Source: Virgibacillus oceani
GTDB lineage: Bacteria; Bacillota; Bacilli; Bacillales; Amphibacillaceae
Length of the DNA: 64,000 nt
Assembly: GCF_014638995.1 (NCBI RefSeq)
Contig: NZ_BMFR01000011.1
Span: forward strand, 62,001-126,000
Direction of reading: 5' to 3'
Below the pieces are notes generated by a model. That model did not search any database. It saw nothing but the letters and a program-made list of their open reading frames with translations, and was not told the DNA's origin. Shown here piece after piece: positions 33,696 to 42,398 of the stretch. A program made the translations under genes and the position numbers. The first letter of the stretch is position 1. Each line of letters begins with the position of its first letter.

Positions 33696-34342
33696 TGCAC
33701 ATTACCCGCTTTAATGATTTTGCCTTTTTGTCCAGAATGTATTGCACCCGCGTTTGCTTCATCGGTATCAATGTGCATTTCCAAATTATAGTTAGGTGAG
33801 ATTCGAATACGAACTTTTTCAAACAAGATTGGACGCACGCCATTTTTTATTTCCACACTGACATGTTCTGCATTATGCAATCCCAAATGATAAGCATCAT
33901 CTTCAGACATATGAATGTGAGCCTGGGCGATGATAAGACCTTCATCTAAATAGACACTGCCTTTAGGTCCTACAATCGTAATTGGTGATGAACCCTGGAT
34001 ATTTCCTGAAAGACGAATTGGTGCTTTCACTCCAAGTTTAAAAGTATCTGTTTGACTAATTTCTACTTGTGTTGCGCCTCTTTCTGGACCCAGAATTCGA
34101 ACGCCTCCAATACTTCCTTTTAGCCCAACAATTGTAATCGTTTCATTAGCTGCAAACTGACCTGGCTGTGATAAATTAGATCGTTTCGTCAGTTGATATC
34201 CTTTGCCAAAAAGCCGTTCTATATCCCGTTTACTTAGATGGCAATGTCGTGCTGATACACCAATAGGTACTTCTTGTTTTGACTTATAATGTAATTGTTT
34301 AATCACTTCCGCAACAATTTTTTGTGTGCTTTGTTCATTCAT
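33692..34342 (-). CDS. pduL: PduL phosphotransacylase (phosphate acyltransferase of microcompartments)
   Basis: 216 residues from the ATG at 34342; a GTG at 34351 is also near AAAAGGAGTGG. It has two PduL beta-barrel halves: VPIGVSARHCHLSKRDIERLFG with zinc-binding His, and IIAQAHIHMSEDDAYHLGL with two more His. The N-terminus (STQKIVAEVIKQL) is an encapsulation-type helix. PduL swaps CoA for phosphate, making acyl-phosphate and releasing CoA inside the shell, which recycles CoA for the aldehyde dehydrogenase. Operon: between BMC-H and the 210-residue protein. Confidence 0.92.
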   Translation of the reverse strand: MNEQSTQKIVAEVIKQLHYKSKQEVPIGVSARHCHLSKRDIERLFGKGYQLTKRSNLSQPGQFAANETITIVGLKGSIGGVRILGPERGATQVEISQTDTFKLGVKAPIRLSGNIQGSSPITIVGPKGSVYLDEGLIIAQAHIHMSEDDAYHLGLHNAEHVSVEIKNGVRPILFEKVRIRISPNYNLEMHIDTDEANAGAIHSGQKGKIIKAGNVQ

Positions 34343-34391
34343 GCAACTCACCCACTCCTTTTAAAACTAGAAAACAAGGAGATCATTTTCT

Positions 34392-34685
34392 TTATTGCTG
34401 AATCTCAAGCTTCGGTAATATCGCATCCAGTTCATTATGCGGACGTGGAATGACATGTACCGATAAAAGTTCACCGACACGTTGTGCTGCTGCACTTCCT
34501 GCGTCAGTTGCGGCTTTTACTGCACCTACATCACCAATGACAAGTACGGTTACAATTCCGCCCCCTACATGAACTTTTCCTGCCAAGTTGACGTTTGCTG
34601 CCTTTACCATTGCATCCGCTGCCTCCAGCGAAGCTACTAACCCTCTTGTTTCGATCATTCCAAGTGCACCATTTAAATTAGCCAT
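34392..34685 (-). CDS. BMC-H shell protein (PduA/CcmK-like)
   Basis: A 97-residue single BMC-domain protein: [25 protein letters not shown], pore loop [27 protein letters not shown] and [19 protein letters not shown]. It forms hexameric shell tiles. The 10-residue tail (KLEIQQ end) extends past the domain. ATTCCTCC (GGAGGAAT on the coding strand) precedes the ATG. It sits between the aldehyde dehydrogenase and pduL. It is closer to PduA-type tiles than the second BMC-H of this operon. Confidence 0.94.
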   Translation of the reverse strand: MANLNGALGMIETRGLVASLEAADAMVKAANVNLAGKVHVGGGIVTVLVIGDVGAVKAATDAGSAAAQRVGELLSVHVIPRPHNELDAILPKLEIQQ

Positions 34686-34703
34686 TTATAATTCCTCCTA
34701 CTA

Positions 34704-36224
34704 TTATTGATAGTTTTTTATTACGCTATTGACTATATCGGAAACAGTCTCTGAATTAATTGTGTTTGATTGAATGTTTATTTCCTTCAATACCTTATCC
34801 ACAATTTCTTCCACACGATTATCATTTGAATTATCGTGCCATTCGTTTTGAACATGCCGGGAAGGTTGTGGAACGACAACATCTTTGATTCCATGTGCCA
34901 CTCGTTTAATATTGATCAAATGATGTGCAGTAATATTGTCCGATGTAATGTTTCCACCATAACTGCCACATCCAAGTGTCATCGAAGGCATCAGTCCCGT
35001 TGTTGCCCCTGCCGCTCCAATCGAGGCAAGTGTATTTATCATTATGCGTGATACTGGCATTTCCAGGCCGTATGTACGAATGACTTCCTCATCGGTTGTA
35101 TGAAGCGATAGGCTGTGTCCTCTCCCGCCAATATTCAATAAATTGATACAAAATTCTTTTGCTTCCACTTCATCGTTTGCCGTATACAACGGAAAAATAG
35201 GGGCTAGTTTTTCTATAGAAAACGGAATATCCTTGCCAATTCGATCTTCTTCCGCGATAAGTAACCGAGTCCCAGGTGGAACACACAATCCCGCCATTGC
35301 AGCTATTTTTTCCGCAGGACGTCCGACAATTTTAGGATTTAGCCCGTTTCTTGCTGGCGAAATAACATCTTCCATTTTTACCTTTTCAGCTTTATTCAAA
35401 AAATAGGAACCATTATTTTTCAATTCACGCACTGCCATTTCTTTAATATTCTTATGAACGACAATCGCTTGCTCGGTAGCACAAATCGTTCCATTGTCAA
35501 ACGTTTTACTATCGACAATCATTTTTATCGCATTTTTTACATTAGCTGTTTTTTCAATGTATACTGGAACATTTCCTGGCCCGACACCATAGGCGGGTTT
35601 ACCAGAGCTGTATGCTGCCTTGACTAATCCACCTCCACCTGTTGCGAGAATTAAATCAACATCTTTATGTTTCATCAGTTCAGATGTCGCCGCCATGGTT
35701 GGTTTTCTAATCCAGCCAATTAACCCTTCTGGTGCGCCAGCTTCAACAGCAGCCTGATTGCATACCTTTAATGCCTCAATCGTGCACTTTACGGCTGTTG
35801 GGTGTGGACTTACCACAATGGCATTCCTTGTTTTCAATGAAATTAATGTTTTAAAAAATGCCGTAGCAGTAGGATTCGTGGTCGGTATAATACAGGCAAT
35901 CACCCCAAACGGATAGGCAATTTCTGTTATTTTCTTGTTCCGATCTTCGCGAATAATTCCGACCGTCTTCTCACTTTTTATAGATTCATAGACTCCCATA
36001 GAACTTAATTCATTCTTCATCTTTTTATGTTCAGCAACACCCATCCCGGTCTCTTCCACTGCCAATTTTGCTAAAGAACCGGATGCAAGATGGGCTTTTT
36101 CGGCAACATATTTAACAATTTGATCCACTTGTTCTTGGGAATACTCCATATACATAGATTGTGCCTGTTTTGCCTTACTAACCATATCCCGCATTTGCTG
36201 GACGGATTCTAAATCACGATCCAT
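34704..36224 (-). CDS. CoA-acylating aldehyde dehydrogenase of the microcompartment (PduP/EutE class)
   Basis: 506 residues from the ATG at 36224 after AAAGGAG; an earlier ATG has no site. It converts an aldehyde, NAD and CoA to acyl-CoA and NADH in the compartment lumen. Catalytic Cys is in TFDNGTICATEQAIVV; IPTTNPTATAFFKTL and GGGGLVKAAYSSGKPAYGVGPGNVPVYIE bind cofactor. Past the catalytic domain (~450) a linker leads to two amphipathic helices, VEEIVDKVLKEI and SETVSDIVNSVIKNY, an encapsulation-type C-terminal extension. Aldehyde is probably propionaldehyde or acetaldehyde. Confidence 0.93.
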   Translation of the reverse strand: MDRDLESVQQMRDMVSKAKQAQSMYMEYSQEQVDQIVKYVAEKAHLASGSLAKLAVEETGMGVAEHKKMKNELSSMGVYESIKSEKTVGIIREDRNKKITEIAYPFGVIACIIPTTNPTATAFFKTLISLKTRNAIVVSPHPTAVKCTIEALKVCNQAAVEAGAPEGLIGWIRKPTMAATSELMKHKDVDLILATGGGGLVKAAYSSGKPAYGVGPGNVPVYIEKTANVKNAIKMIVDSKTFDNGTICATEQAIVVHKNIKEMAVRELKNNGSYFLNKAEKVKMEDVISPARNGLNPKIVGRPAEKIAAMAGLCVPPGTRLLIAEEDRIGKDIPFSIEKLAPIFPLYTANDEVEAKEFCINLLNIGGRGHSLSLHTTDEEVIRTYGLEMPVSRIMINTLASIGAAGATTGLMPSMTLGCGSYGGNITSDNITAHHLINIKRVAHGIKDVVVPQPSRHVQNEWHDNSNDNRVEEIVDKVLKEINIQSNTINSETVSDIVNSVIKNYQ

Positions 36225-36265
36225 TTTGGGAAACACTCCTTTCTTCATGGAATAAGGCAAGATTT

Positions 36266-36589
36266 CTAATAAAATCTAGAGAATTTCACCATTTCTGTCG
36301 ACTGATCATCATTAGATTGTTTTCCACTCCCAAGCAAGGTACTTATTTGCTTCCATTGTCTAATCTCGTCATTGGTGAGCGGTACATAATCGTTTGATGG
36401 CGGAGTCTCAGTCCTTGTCTTGCTCAGTTTTATCGATATATCGCCCCATCGCTCTAATTCCTCTTCCGTCAGTGGCTGATAAGAAACATTCGACGTCTTA
36501 GCTGCCTCTGAATGGGCGAATGATGTAGAATGCGCTTCTATTTTTGAAATGACTATTCGTGTTATTTTCTCTACTAAATTCGGATCCAC
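36266..36589 (-). CDS. Small microcompartment-operon protein with a doubled YxPLTxxE motif
   Basis: A 107-residue protein of no family I know. It starts MDPNLVEKITRIVISKIEAH, an amphipathic helix like the targeting peptides of its neighbours. Then come two related blocks: YQPLTEEELERWGDISIKL (~55-75) and YVPLTNDEIRQWKQISTLL (~77-97), sharing Y-x-P-L-T-x-(E/D)-E-(L/I)-x-x-W-x-x-I-S. The linkers are rich in Ser, Thr and Asn. It could be a lumen scaffold or adaptor that brings enzymes together (inference). Between the kinase gene and the aldehyde dehydrogenase gene in the operon. Confidence 0.65.
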   Translation of the reverse strand: MDPNLVEKITRIVISKIEAHSTSFAHSEAAKTSNVSYQPLTEEELERWGDISIKLSKTRTETPPSNDYVPLTNDEIRQWKQISTLLGSGKQSNDDQSTEMVKFSRFY

Positions 36590-36605
36590 TTTCTCACCAC
36601 CCGTA

Positions 36606-37610
36606 TCACTTCATACTTTCCAAATACTTTTCTGCTAGAGGATCCGTATCAACGGTAAAACCATCCCCTAGTTCTTCGGTCGTTTCATTGTTTCGACTAC
36701 CAACCCAAGCAACAAGCTGCAATCGCCGCATCATAACAAACGTTGGGATTTCCTGTACTTCCTCTTGCGAAAGGTTTCTTACTTTCCGGTAACCTTTTAT
36801 CCATGATTCTATTAAGCCAGGAACATAGGATTTATGTTCAATGAAACTTAACGATGTAGCTAAATCATAGAGATACCAGCCATAACCGCAATCATCAAAA
36901 TCAATTACTTTAATCTGGTCTCCCTCAACGAGTAAATTTGCTAGACGTAAATCAGAGTGAATGAGGCCATAACGTGTTGATTTTTTCCCAAACGCCTCAA
37001 GCCTTGCTTGAATTTTCTCCGATACCTTCTGAAATAATACAGCCCTTTCAGGTGTAATGGCCAAACCATCCTGCCATTTCCCCCATTTCGGTTTATCACC
37101 CAATATCGTTTCATAGTTCCATGACAATCGTTTGATATTATCCAAATTTGTTCCGTAATTAATACTGTGGTCGTGCAGGAGGGCGGTAATTTCACCTAGA
37201 ATCTCAAATTGCCTGATAAGTTCACTTTCCTTTTCCTCATCTGGGGCATCCCCTTCTAAAAAGGTAAACAGTGTACAATAATATCGCTTTTTATCTAAGG
37301 TAACTTCTTGAATATATTCGCCGTTCTTAGCTCTTATAGGTAATGCTACATGTAGTGAAGCATGTTTATTGATAGATTCTAGCCAAATAAGTTCACTTTC
37401 GATTTCCGTTTTTGTGTGGTAGTCTGGACGGCTCACCCGCAAAATTTGCTTAGCTCCTGTTGTTGGATGTTTTACCAAATACGTAGCATTTTCTGAGTAA
37501 TTCAGCAATGTAATCGTCGATTGAGATAACGCGGGATATGATTGGATTGCTATCTTTGCAATTTGAAGGTATTTCTCTAATTGATCTTCCCATGGATCAT
37601 AATTGCTCAT
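36606..37610 (-). CDS. APH-family small-molecule kinase, probable amino alcohol kinase
   Basis: A 334-residue protein kinase-like fold enzyme of the aminoglycoside/choline-type phosphotransferase family. ATP site: ENATYLVKHPTTGAKQILRV with Lys; catalytic loop GLIHSDLRLANLLVEGDQIKVIDFDDCGYG with catalytic Asp, Asn and metal Asp; N-lobe Glu in TEIESELIWLES. In RMM-type compartments the equivalent enzyme phosphorylates 1-amino-2-propanol. It sits next to the phospho-lyase gene (14 bases), which would use its product. No targeting helix is apparent, so it may work outside the shell. Confidence 0.85.
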   Translation of the reverse strand: MSNYDPWEDQLEKYLQIAKIAIQSYPALSQSTITLLNYSENATYLVKHPTTGAKQILRVSRPDYHTKTEIESELIWLESINKHASLHVALPIRAKNGEYIQEVTLDKKRYYCTLFTFLEGDAPDEEKESELIRQFEILGEITALLHDHSINYGTNLDNIKRLSWNYETILGDKPKWGKWQDGLAITPERAVLFQKVSEKIQARLEAFGKKSTRYGLIHSDLRLANLLVEGDQIKVIDFDDCGYGWYLYDLATSLSFIEHKSYVPGLIESWIKGYRKVRNLSQEEVQEIPTFVMMRRLQLVAWVGSRNNETTEELGDGFTVDTDPLAEKYLESMK

Positions 37611-37624
37611 ATCTCTACCCCTTT

Positions 37625-38902
37625 CTATACAGTAAGGCTATAGTTGGACGAATCTACCATTCTAGCTACTTCTTTAATGCTATACTCGCACCGATTCAGT
37701 AGTTCATCACAAAACTCTTTATCACAAAGTAAACCCGGTTTAAATTGAAGCACTCTTGGATCAAGCATTGAATAAATCGCCCAGACACCATTCTGATAGA
37801 GAGAACGCATCACATGCTTCGCCCCTTCTGGATGGTTGAACTCCAATCCCATCACAACCCCGCTCTGCCGAATCCCTTTGAAGAATTGTGCGTTTTGACG
37901 TTTAATTTCCTCTAAACCAGCGCGTAAATAACGAGCAACAAAATGAACATTTTGCACAACTTCCTCCCGCTGTGACATTTCCAAGACTTTCATTGCAACA
38001 ATACAGCCTAATTCAGAACCGCCAAAGGTCGAAATATGTGCTGATCCATCCTCATTCATCCAATTGCCTACCCTTTCACTGACAACCGTTGCAGCAATTG
38101 GGAAAATACCGCCGCTTAATCCCTTGGATGTGACTAAAATGTCTGGTTCAATTCCATATTGCTCAATTCCCCACATTTTACCTGTACGCATTAATCCTGT
38201 TTGTACTTCATCCGCAACATACAACGTTCCATACCGCTCACACATTTTTTTCACGGCTGCAAGGTAACCATCGTTAGGCAATGGGAATCCATATGTTGCT
38301 GGAATAGTTTCGATAACGACACCTGCAACATCCCCTTTTGAAAGTACAGCTTCCATTTCATTTAAATTATTAAATGGCACATGAATAAACTCACCAGGTT
38401 CTCCTTCACTCAAGAAAGGGCTTGAGTATCGTTCATTCCCTAGGGATACTGCAAAACCAGTATGGCCATGATAACCATATTCAATCGATACAATTTTTTT
38501 CCGCTTGGTTGCGTAGCGAGAGCATTTGACAGCAACATCAACCGCTTCCCCTCCACCACTTGCCAAAATCGAATACTTCAAGCTGCTTGGTGTTGACTTC
38601 GCAAGATCCTCTGAAAGCTGTGCCCGTGCTATCGATGGAAAGTGATGGTTTCCAATATCAAATTTATCCATCGCCTCAATCAATGTAGCGATTATTTCCG
38701 GGTTTCGATGTCCAAGATTAAATGTTCCCCCATTCAAATGAACATCCATTAATCGTTTTCCATTCATATCGTAAAAATAATAACCTTCTCGTTTTTCCAT
38801 CACTAAATCAATACCATCTTTTTGCCATTGCCTTGTTTTTCCCGGATTCCACCAATTTATCGATTGTTCAAGGACATCCTTTTTACTTTTTATTTCAAAC
38901 AT
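37625..38902 (-). CDS. Class III PLP enzyme, probable amino alcohol-phosphate phospho-lyase
   Basis: A 425-residue class III aminotransferase-fold protein. Motifs: MDVHLNGGTFNLGHRNPEI, ASGGGEAVDVAVKCSRYATKR, YGYHGHTGFAVSLG, VADEVQTGLMRTG and the PLP lysine in LVTSKGLSGGIFPIAA. In this subgroup, ethanolamine-phosphate phospho-lyase and 1-amino-2-propanol-phosphate phospho-lyase eliminate phosphate and ammonia to give an aldehyde. The adjacent kinase, aldehyde dehydrogenase and shell genes favour that role over transamination. The product would be propionaldehyde or acetaldehyde. Confidence 0.85.
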   Translation of the reverse strand: MFEIKSKKDVLEQSINWWNPGKTRQWQKDGIDLVMEKREGYYFYDMNGKRLMDVHLNGGTFNLGHRNPEIIATLIEAMDKFDIGNHHFPSIARAQLSEDLAKSTPSSLKYSILASGGGEAVDVAVKCSRYATKRKKIVSIEYGYHGHTGFAVSLGNERYSSPFLSEGEPGEFIHVPFNNLNEMEAVLSKGDVAGVVIETIPATYGFPLPNDGYLAAVKKMCERYGTLYVADEVQTGLMRTGKMWGIEQYGIEPDILVTSKGLSGGIFPIAATVVSERVGNWMNEDGSAHISTFGGSELGCIVAMKVLEMSQREEVVQNVHFVARYLRAGLEEIKRQNAQFFKGIRQSGVVMGLEFNHPEGAKHVMRSLYQNGVWAIYSMLDPRVLQFKPGLLCDKEFCDELLNRCEYSIKEVARMVDSSNYSLTV

Positions 38903-38970
38903 TGTCTTCCCTCACTTTGAGAACCATTAGTATGAATCCTTTCATTCTTTATCAAATTAACGTAACCTGG

Positions 38971-39750
38971 CTATTTATTGTCGTCAGCAATAAATAGCTC
39001 AACGTTATTTTTGGCTAAAGTATTTTTCCATTCAATAGAGCAGTTCTTATCCGAAATCACCATGGATGCCTCTGATATCGAGCACATATAAGCAAATGTT
39101 GTTCTTCCAAACTTGGTGTGATCCGCTAAAATAAAAACATCCTCGGAACGCTCCATCATTTTTCGTGAAATACTTGACCCGTTTAAATCGTAATCCGTAA
39201 TCCCATTAGAGATTGATATCCCCCCTGCAGCAATAAATGCTTTGTTTGCTTTCAAGTACTGAAGCATGCCTTCTGATAAGGGACCGCTTGTATACTTTTG
39301 ATTTTTTTCTAATTCCCCTCCTATAAAAATAAGCCGGCCATTGAATATCTCCATCGCCAGCAACATAACAGGCAGTGACGGTGTGATAATCGTTATATTA
39401 TTTTTATCTTTTATATAGCGAACGATTTCCAATGGTGTTGTCCCATTGCCAATAATGATAATGTCATCATCTTTGACGAATGATGCTGCCGCTTTACAAA
39501 TGTCTTTTTTTTCTTTTTCATTAATGGCTGTTTTTTGGTCAAAAGGTAATTCCCAAGCATTAAACCGCGATTTTACAGCTCCTCCGTACACTTTCCGCAG
39601 TAGCCCATCTTTTTCTAGCCGATCTAAATCACGTCTGATCGTCTCATCGGAAACCTCCAGTGCCCCTGCCAAAGCACGTACTTGTACTTTTTCTTCATTT
39701 TCTAGTGAATCTATAATAATTTTTTTACGCTCTTCAAACGACAATGACAT
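38971..39750 (-). CDS. DeoR family regulator of the microcompartment operon
   Basis: A 259-residue DeoR regulator. The N-terminal HTH reads FEERKKIIIDSLENEEKVQVRALAGALEVSDETIRRDLDRLEKDGLLRKVYGGA, followed by the sugar-isomerase-like sensor domain (DDIIIIGNGTTPLEIVRYI and ADHTKFGRTTFAYMC). DeoR proteins sense phosphorylated sugars or similar phosphates, so an amino alcohol phosphate could be the effector (inference). It lies inside the operon between the SDR gene and the phospho-lyase and probably represses it. Confidence 0.9.
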   Translation of the reverse strand: MSLSFEERKKIIIDSLENEEKVQVRALAGALEVSDETIRRDLDRLEKDGLLRKVYGGAVKSRFNAWELPFDQKTAINEKEKKDICKAAASFVKDDDIIIIGNGTTPLEIVRYIKDKNNITIITPSLPVMLLAMEIFNGRLIFIGGELEKNQKYTSGPLSEGMLQYLKANKAFIAAGGISISNGITDYDLNGSSISRKMMERSEDVFILADHTKFGRTTFAYMCSISEASMVISDKNCSIEWKNTLAKNNVELFIADDNK

Positions 39751-39782
39751 TCAAGGACCACCTACTATTTTTTGTGAACTTT

Positions 39783-40541
39783 TTATTCTTCAGGCAGTGT
39801 TTGACCCCCATCAACGATAATTGTCTGGCCAGTAATAAAACCAGCCTCTTTAGAAGCTAAAAAAAGGGCCGCATTTCCAATATCCTCTACTTTCCCTAGT
39901 TTTTTCAATGGAATTGCTGCTGCCATCTCTTTTAAATAACTTTCTCCCATACCTTCTAAGCCTTCTGTCATAACATTTCCCGGCATTACAGCATTTACGG
40001 TAATACCGTCATCCGCTAATTCCAGTGCAGCTGTTTTCATAAAACCAAGTTGCGCAGCTTTACTTGCTGCATAATGGGACCAACCTGAATAGCCAGTTAT
40101 TGGGCCAGTAATGGATGATGTGATCACAACGCGCCCAAACTCTGCCTTTTTCAGATAAGGGATACAAGCTTGAACGGCATGAAATGTCCCCTTAGCATTT
40201 GTATTCAGTACAAGATCCCAATTCTCATTGGTCATTTCTTCAATTTTTACTGATGGGAAAATACCCGCATTAGAACACAACACATCGATCCCACCGAAGT
40301 GACTTACTACCTGTTTAATTGCCGACTCTATTGACCCACGATTTGTTACATCTCCCTTAAAAGCCCGTACCTGGCCCTCTGAATTGCTAAGTTCAGCAGC
40401 ACATGATTCTGCAGCATCCAAATGTCGTGCAATAATCGCTACATTTGCCCCATGATTAGCGAATACACGTGCAATCCCCTTACCAATCCCCTTACTTCCT
40501 CCAGTTACAACTACCGTATTCCCCTTAACCGAATTAAACAT
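39783..40541 (-). CDS. SDR dehydrogenase, probable 1-amino-2-propanol (aminoacetone) dehydrogenase
   Basis: 252 residues from the ATG at 40541. Classical SDR: VTGGSKGIGKGIARVF, NAGIFPSVKIEEM, SSITGPITGYSGWSHYAASKAAQLGF with catalytic Ser, Tyr and Lys. The long SSITGPITGYxGWSHYxASKAAQLGF block is the form I associate with SDRs of RMM-type compartments that interconvert aminoacetone and 1-amino-2-propanol with NAD(H). It is the first gene of the operon. It could feed the pathway or recycle NADH formed by the aldehyde dehydrogenase. Confidence 0.82.
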   Translation of the reverse strand: MFNSVKGNTVVVTGGSKGIGKGIARVFANHGANVAIIARHLDAAESCAAELSNSEGQVRAFKGDVTNRGSIESAIKQVVSHFGGIDVLCSNAGIFPSVKIEEMTNENWDLVLNTNAKGTFHAVQACIPYLKKAEFGRVVITSSITGPITGYSGWSHYAASKAAQLGFMKTAALELADDGITVNAVMPGNVMTEGLEGMGESYLKEMAAAIPLKKLGKVEDIGNAALFLASKEAGFITGQTIIVDGGQTLPEE

Positions 40542-40859
40542 AATAATTAAACAACTCCTAATCATCCTTTGTAAGTTTCACACAACAATCCAAAGGAAAA
40601 ATACCGAAAAAGGCTGTTTGATGTTGTTTATTTAGTTGGATTTTATGTGATAGTAATTTATATGTCCTAGGTAGCCAAGTTATTCTTAATATATATGGAT
40701 GGGCTTTATGAGAGGTTTTGAAATTCAGGTCAAGTTGAAAGTGGCTTGTTGTGGGTGTTTATAGTTAGTAGTGAAAAGCACACAAAAAAGGATCTAGCTT
40801 CAATAGTTTTTGTAGATATTATGTATGAGGAATTTAATTGGTTGAGACTTGTTTTCCCA
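40542..40859. other. Promoter region of the microcompartment operon
   Basis: About 320 bases that should hold the operon promoter and the DeoR operator. No convincing -35/-10 pair or palindrome could be fixed by eye. No gene is supported. Confidence 0.4.
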
Positions 40860-40890
40860 CAAAAAACGGCTCAGGGTTTCAACCGAGCCG
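40860..40890 (-). terminator. Terminator of the amidase gene
   Basis: CGGCTC (40867-40872) pairs with GAGCCG (40885-40890), with more pairing inside (GGTT/AACC); six T residues follow on the minus strand. It separates amidase transcription from the microcompartment operon. Confidence 0.8.
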
Positions 40891-40973
40891 CCTTTGCTTG
40901 CTGCTTTATTGTTTTATTTACTGTAGGATATAAGATTTCTCCCCAAAACTAAACCTGCGGACCAATATGCCAA

Positions 40974-42398
40974 TTATATCAACACTTCCAGATTTGGCTT
41001 TTTTCCTTTTAATGGATTACTAGCCTCAAATGCATATCCGACTTTTAGAATTTTTTCTTCCTTGAATGCTGGTCCTATGAGCTGCATTCCCACAGGTATC
41101 CCCTCGATTAAACCACATGGAAGTATTAATGACGGTAATCCTGCAAGATTTACAGGCCCAGTAAAGCGGGTTAAGTTATCAAGTAAATGAACGTCATTTC
41201 CATTTATCTGAACAAATTTATTCCCAATATCAGGTGTGTGTGCAGGTGTTGAAGGCGCTAATAAAACATCTACTTTTTCAAATGCCTTTTTAAAATCCGA
41301 TTTTAATTTCCGTCTAATTTGCTGTGCCTGCAAATAATCAACCGCTGAAAACATTTGCCCCGACTCAATTAATAGTCTGACATCGTCACCATAATCTAGT
41401 GGTCTCGAATTAATGTTGTAATGGTGCACCGTTCCTAATTCTGAAAAATCGGTAACCATTAAGGCATATTCAGCGAACTCCAAAACTGGGACTTCAACCG
41501 TTTCAATCCTAGCTCCCATGCTTTTAAGTACTTTAATCGCCGATCGGACAGCCTGTTCCACATCATTATCAACATCTTTAAAAAAGTAATCCTCATTGAT
41601 ACCTATTACCATTCCAGCAATGTCTGTAGTCAGATGATCTCGATAATTTACGGCTGACGTTTTAATTGAAGATGGGTCATTTTCATCAAATCCTTCAATT
41701 TCAGAGAGTATGGTTGCGGCATCGGCAACTGTCTTACTCATCGGACCAACATGATCCAATGACCATGCTTCGGGAAAACATCCATATTTACTAACCTTGC
41801 CATAAGTCGGTTTCAAACCCACAATCCCACAAAATGAAGATGGTATATTTATAGAACCAGACGTATCTGTGCCTAAAGATGCAATCGACATATTCGCTGC
41901 AATAGCAACACCTGGGCCACCGCTCGAGCCACCTGATATTTTATTAGGATTCCATGGATTCCTGCTTGGACCATAATGTGGATTTTCAGTTGTTACACCT
42001 AGGGCATATTCATGCATGTTTAATTTGCCAGTAAAAATAACTCCTGCATCCCGCAGGCGCTTTATAACAGTTGCATCATAAGTAGACATGAAATTTTGAT
42101 GAATCTTTGAACCCATCGTCGTAATTTTATTTTTAAAATAAATATTGTCTTTAATCCCCATCGGAATACCGTGAAGACTCCCGCGATAGTTCCCCCGTAT
42201 TATTTCCTCCTCCGCTTTTTTTGCTGCTTGCCTAGCCTCACCATCGTAAATACTCAGGTAGGCATTTAAAGATTTATTATACTTTTCAACCTGATTTAAT
42301 ACAGAATCAGTTAATTCAACAGGGGATATTTTTCGCTCGCGAATTAACGGAGAAAGCTCTTCAATTGATTTTGTCGCAAGTTCTTCATTAGCCAACAT
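40974..42398 (-). CDS. Amidase signature (AS) family enzyme
   Basis: 474 residues from the ATG at 42398, preceded by GGTGGTG within the previous gene. The Ser-Ser-Lys triad is visible: Lys in GIPMGIKDNIYF, first Ser in KISGGSSGGPGVAIA and nucleophile Ser in LGTDTSGSINIPSSFCG. AS enzymes hydrolyse carboxamides; others transfer ammonia (GatA). No gatB partner is here, so it is a catabolic amidase. Coupled to a 62-residue protein by an 11-base overlap. Placed just upstream of the microcompartment operon, it may release an amine or amino alcohol from an amide (inference). Confidence 0.88.
   Translation of the reverse strand: MLANEELATKSIEELSPLIRERKISPVELTDSVLNQVEKYNKSLNAYLSIYDGEARQAAKKAEEEIIRGNYRGSLHGIPMGIKDNIYFKNKITTMGSKIHQNFMSTYDATVIKRLRDAGVIFTGKLNMHEYALGVTTENPHYGPSRNPWNPNKISGGSSGGPGVAIAANMSIASLGTDTSGSINIPSSFCGIVGLKPTYGKVSKYGCFPEAWSLDHVGPMSKTVADAATILSEIEGFDENDPSSIKTSAVNYRDHLTTDIAGMVIGINEDYFFKDVDNDVEQAVRSAIKVLKSMGARIETVEVPVLEFAEYALMVTDFSELGTVHHYNINSRPLDYGDDVRLLIESGQMFSAVDYLQAQQIRRKLKSDFKKAFEKVDVLLAPSTPAHTPDIGNKFVQINGNDVHLLDNLTRFTGPVNLAGLPSLILPCGLIEGIPVGMQLIGPAFKEEKILKVGYAFEASNPLKGKKPNLEVLI

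Noticed and set aside
40746-40952. 68-codon plus-strand ORF
   Set aside because: It runs through the amidase terminator and has no ribosome binding site.
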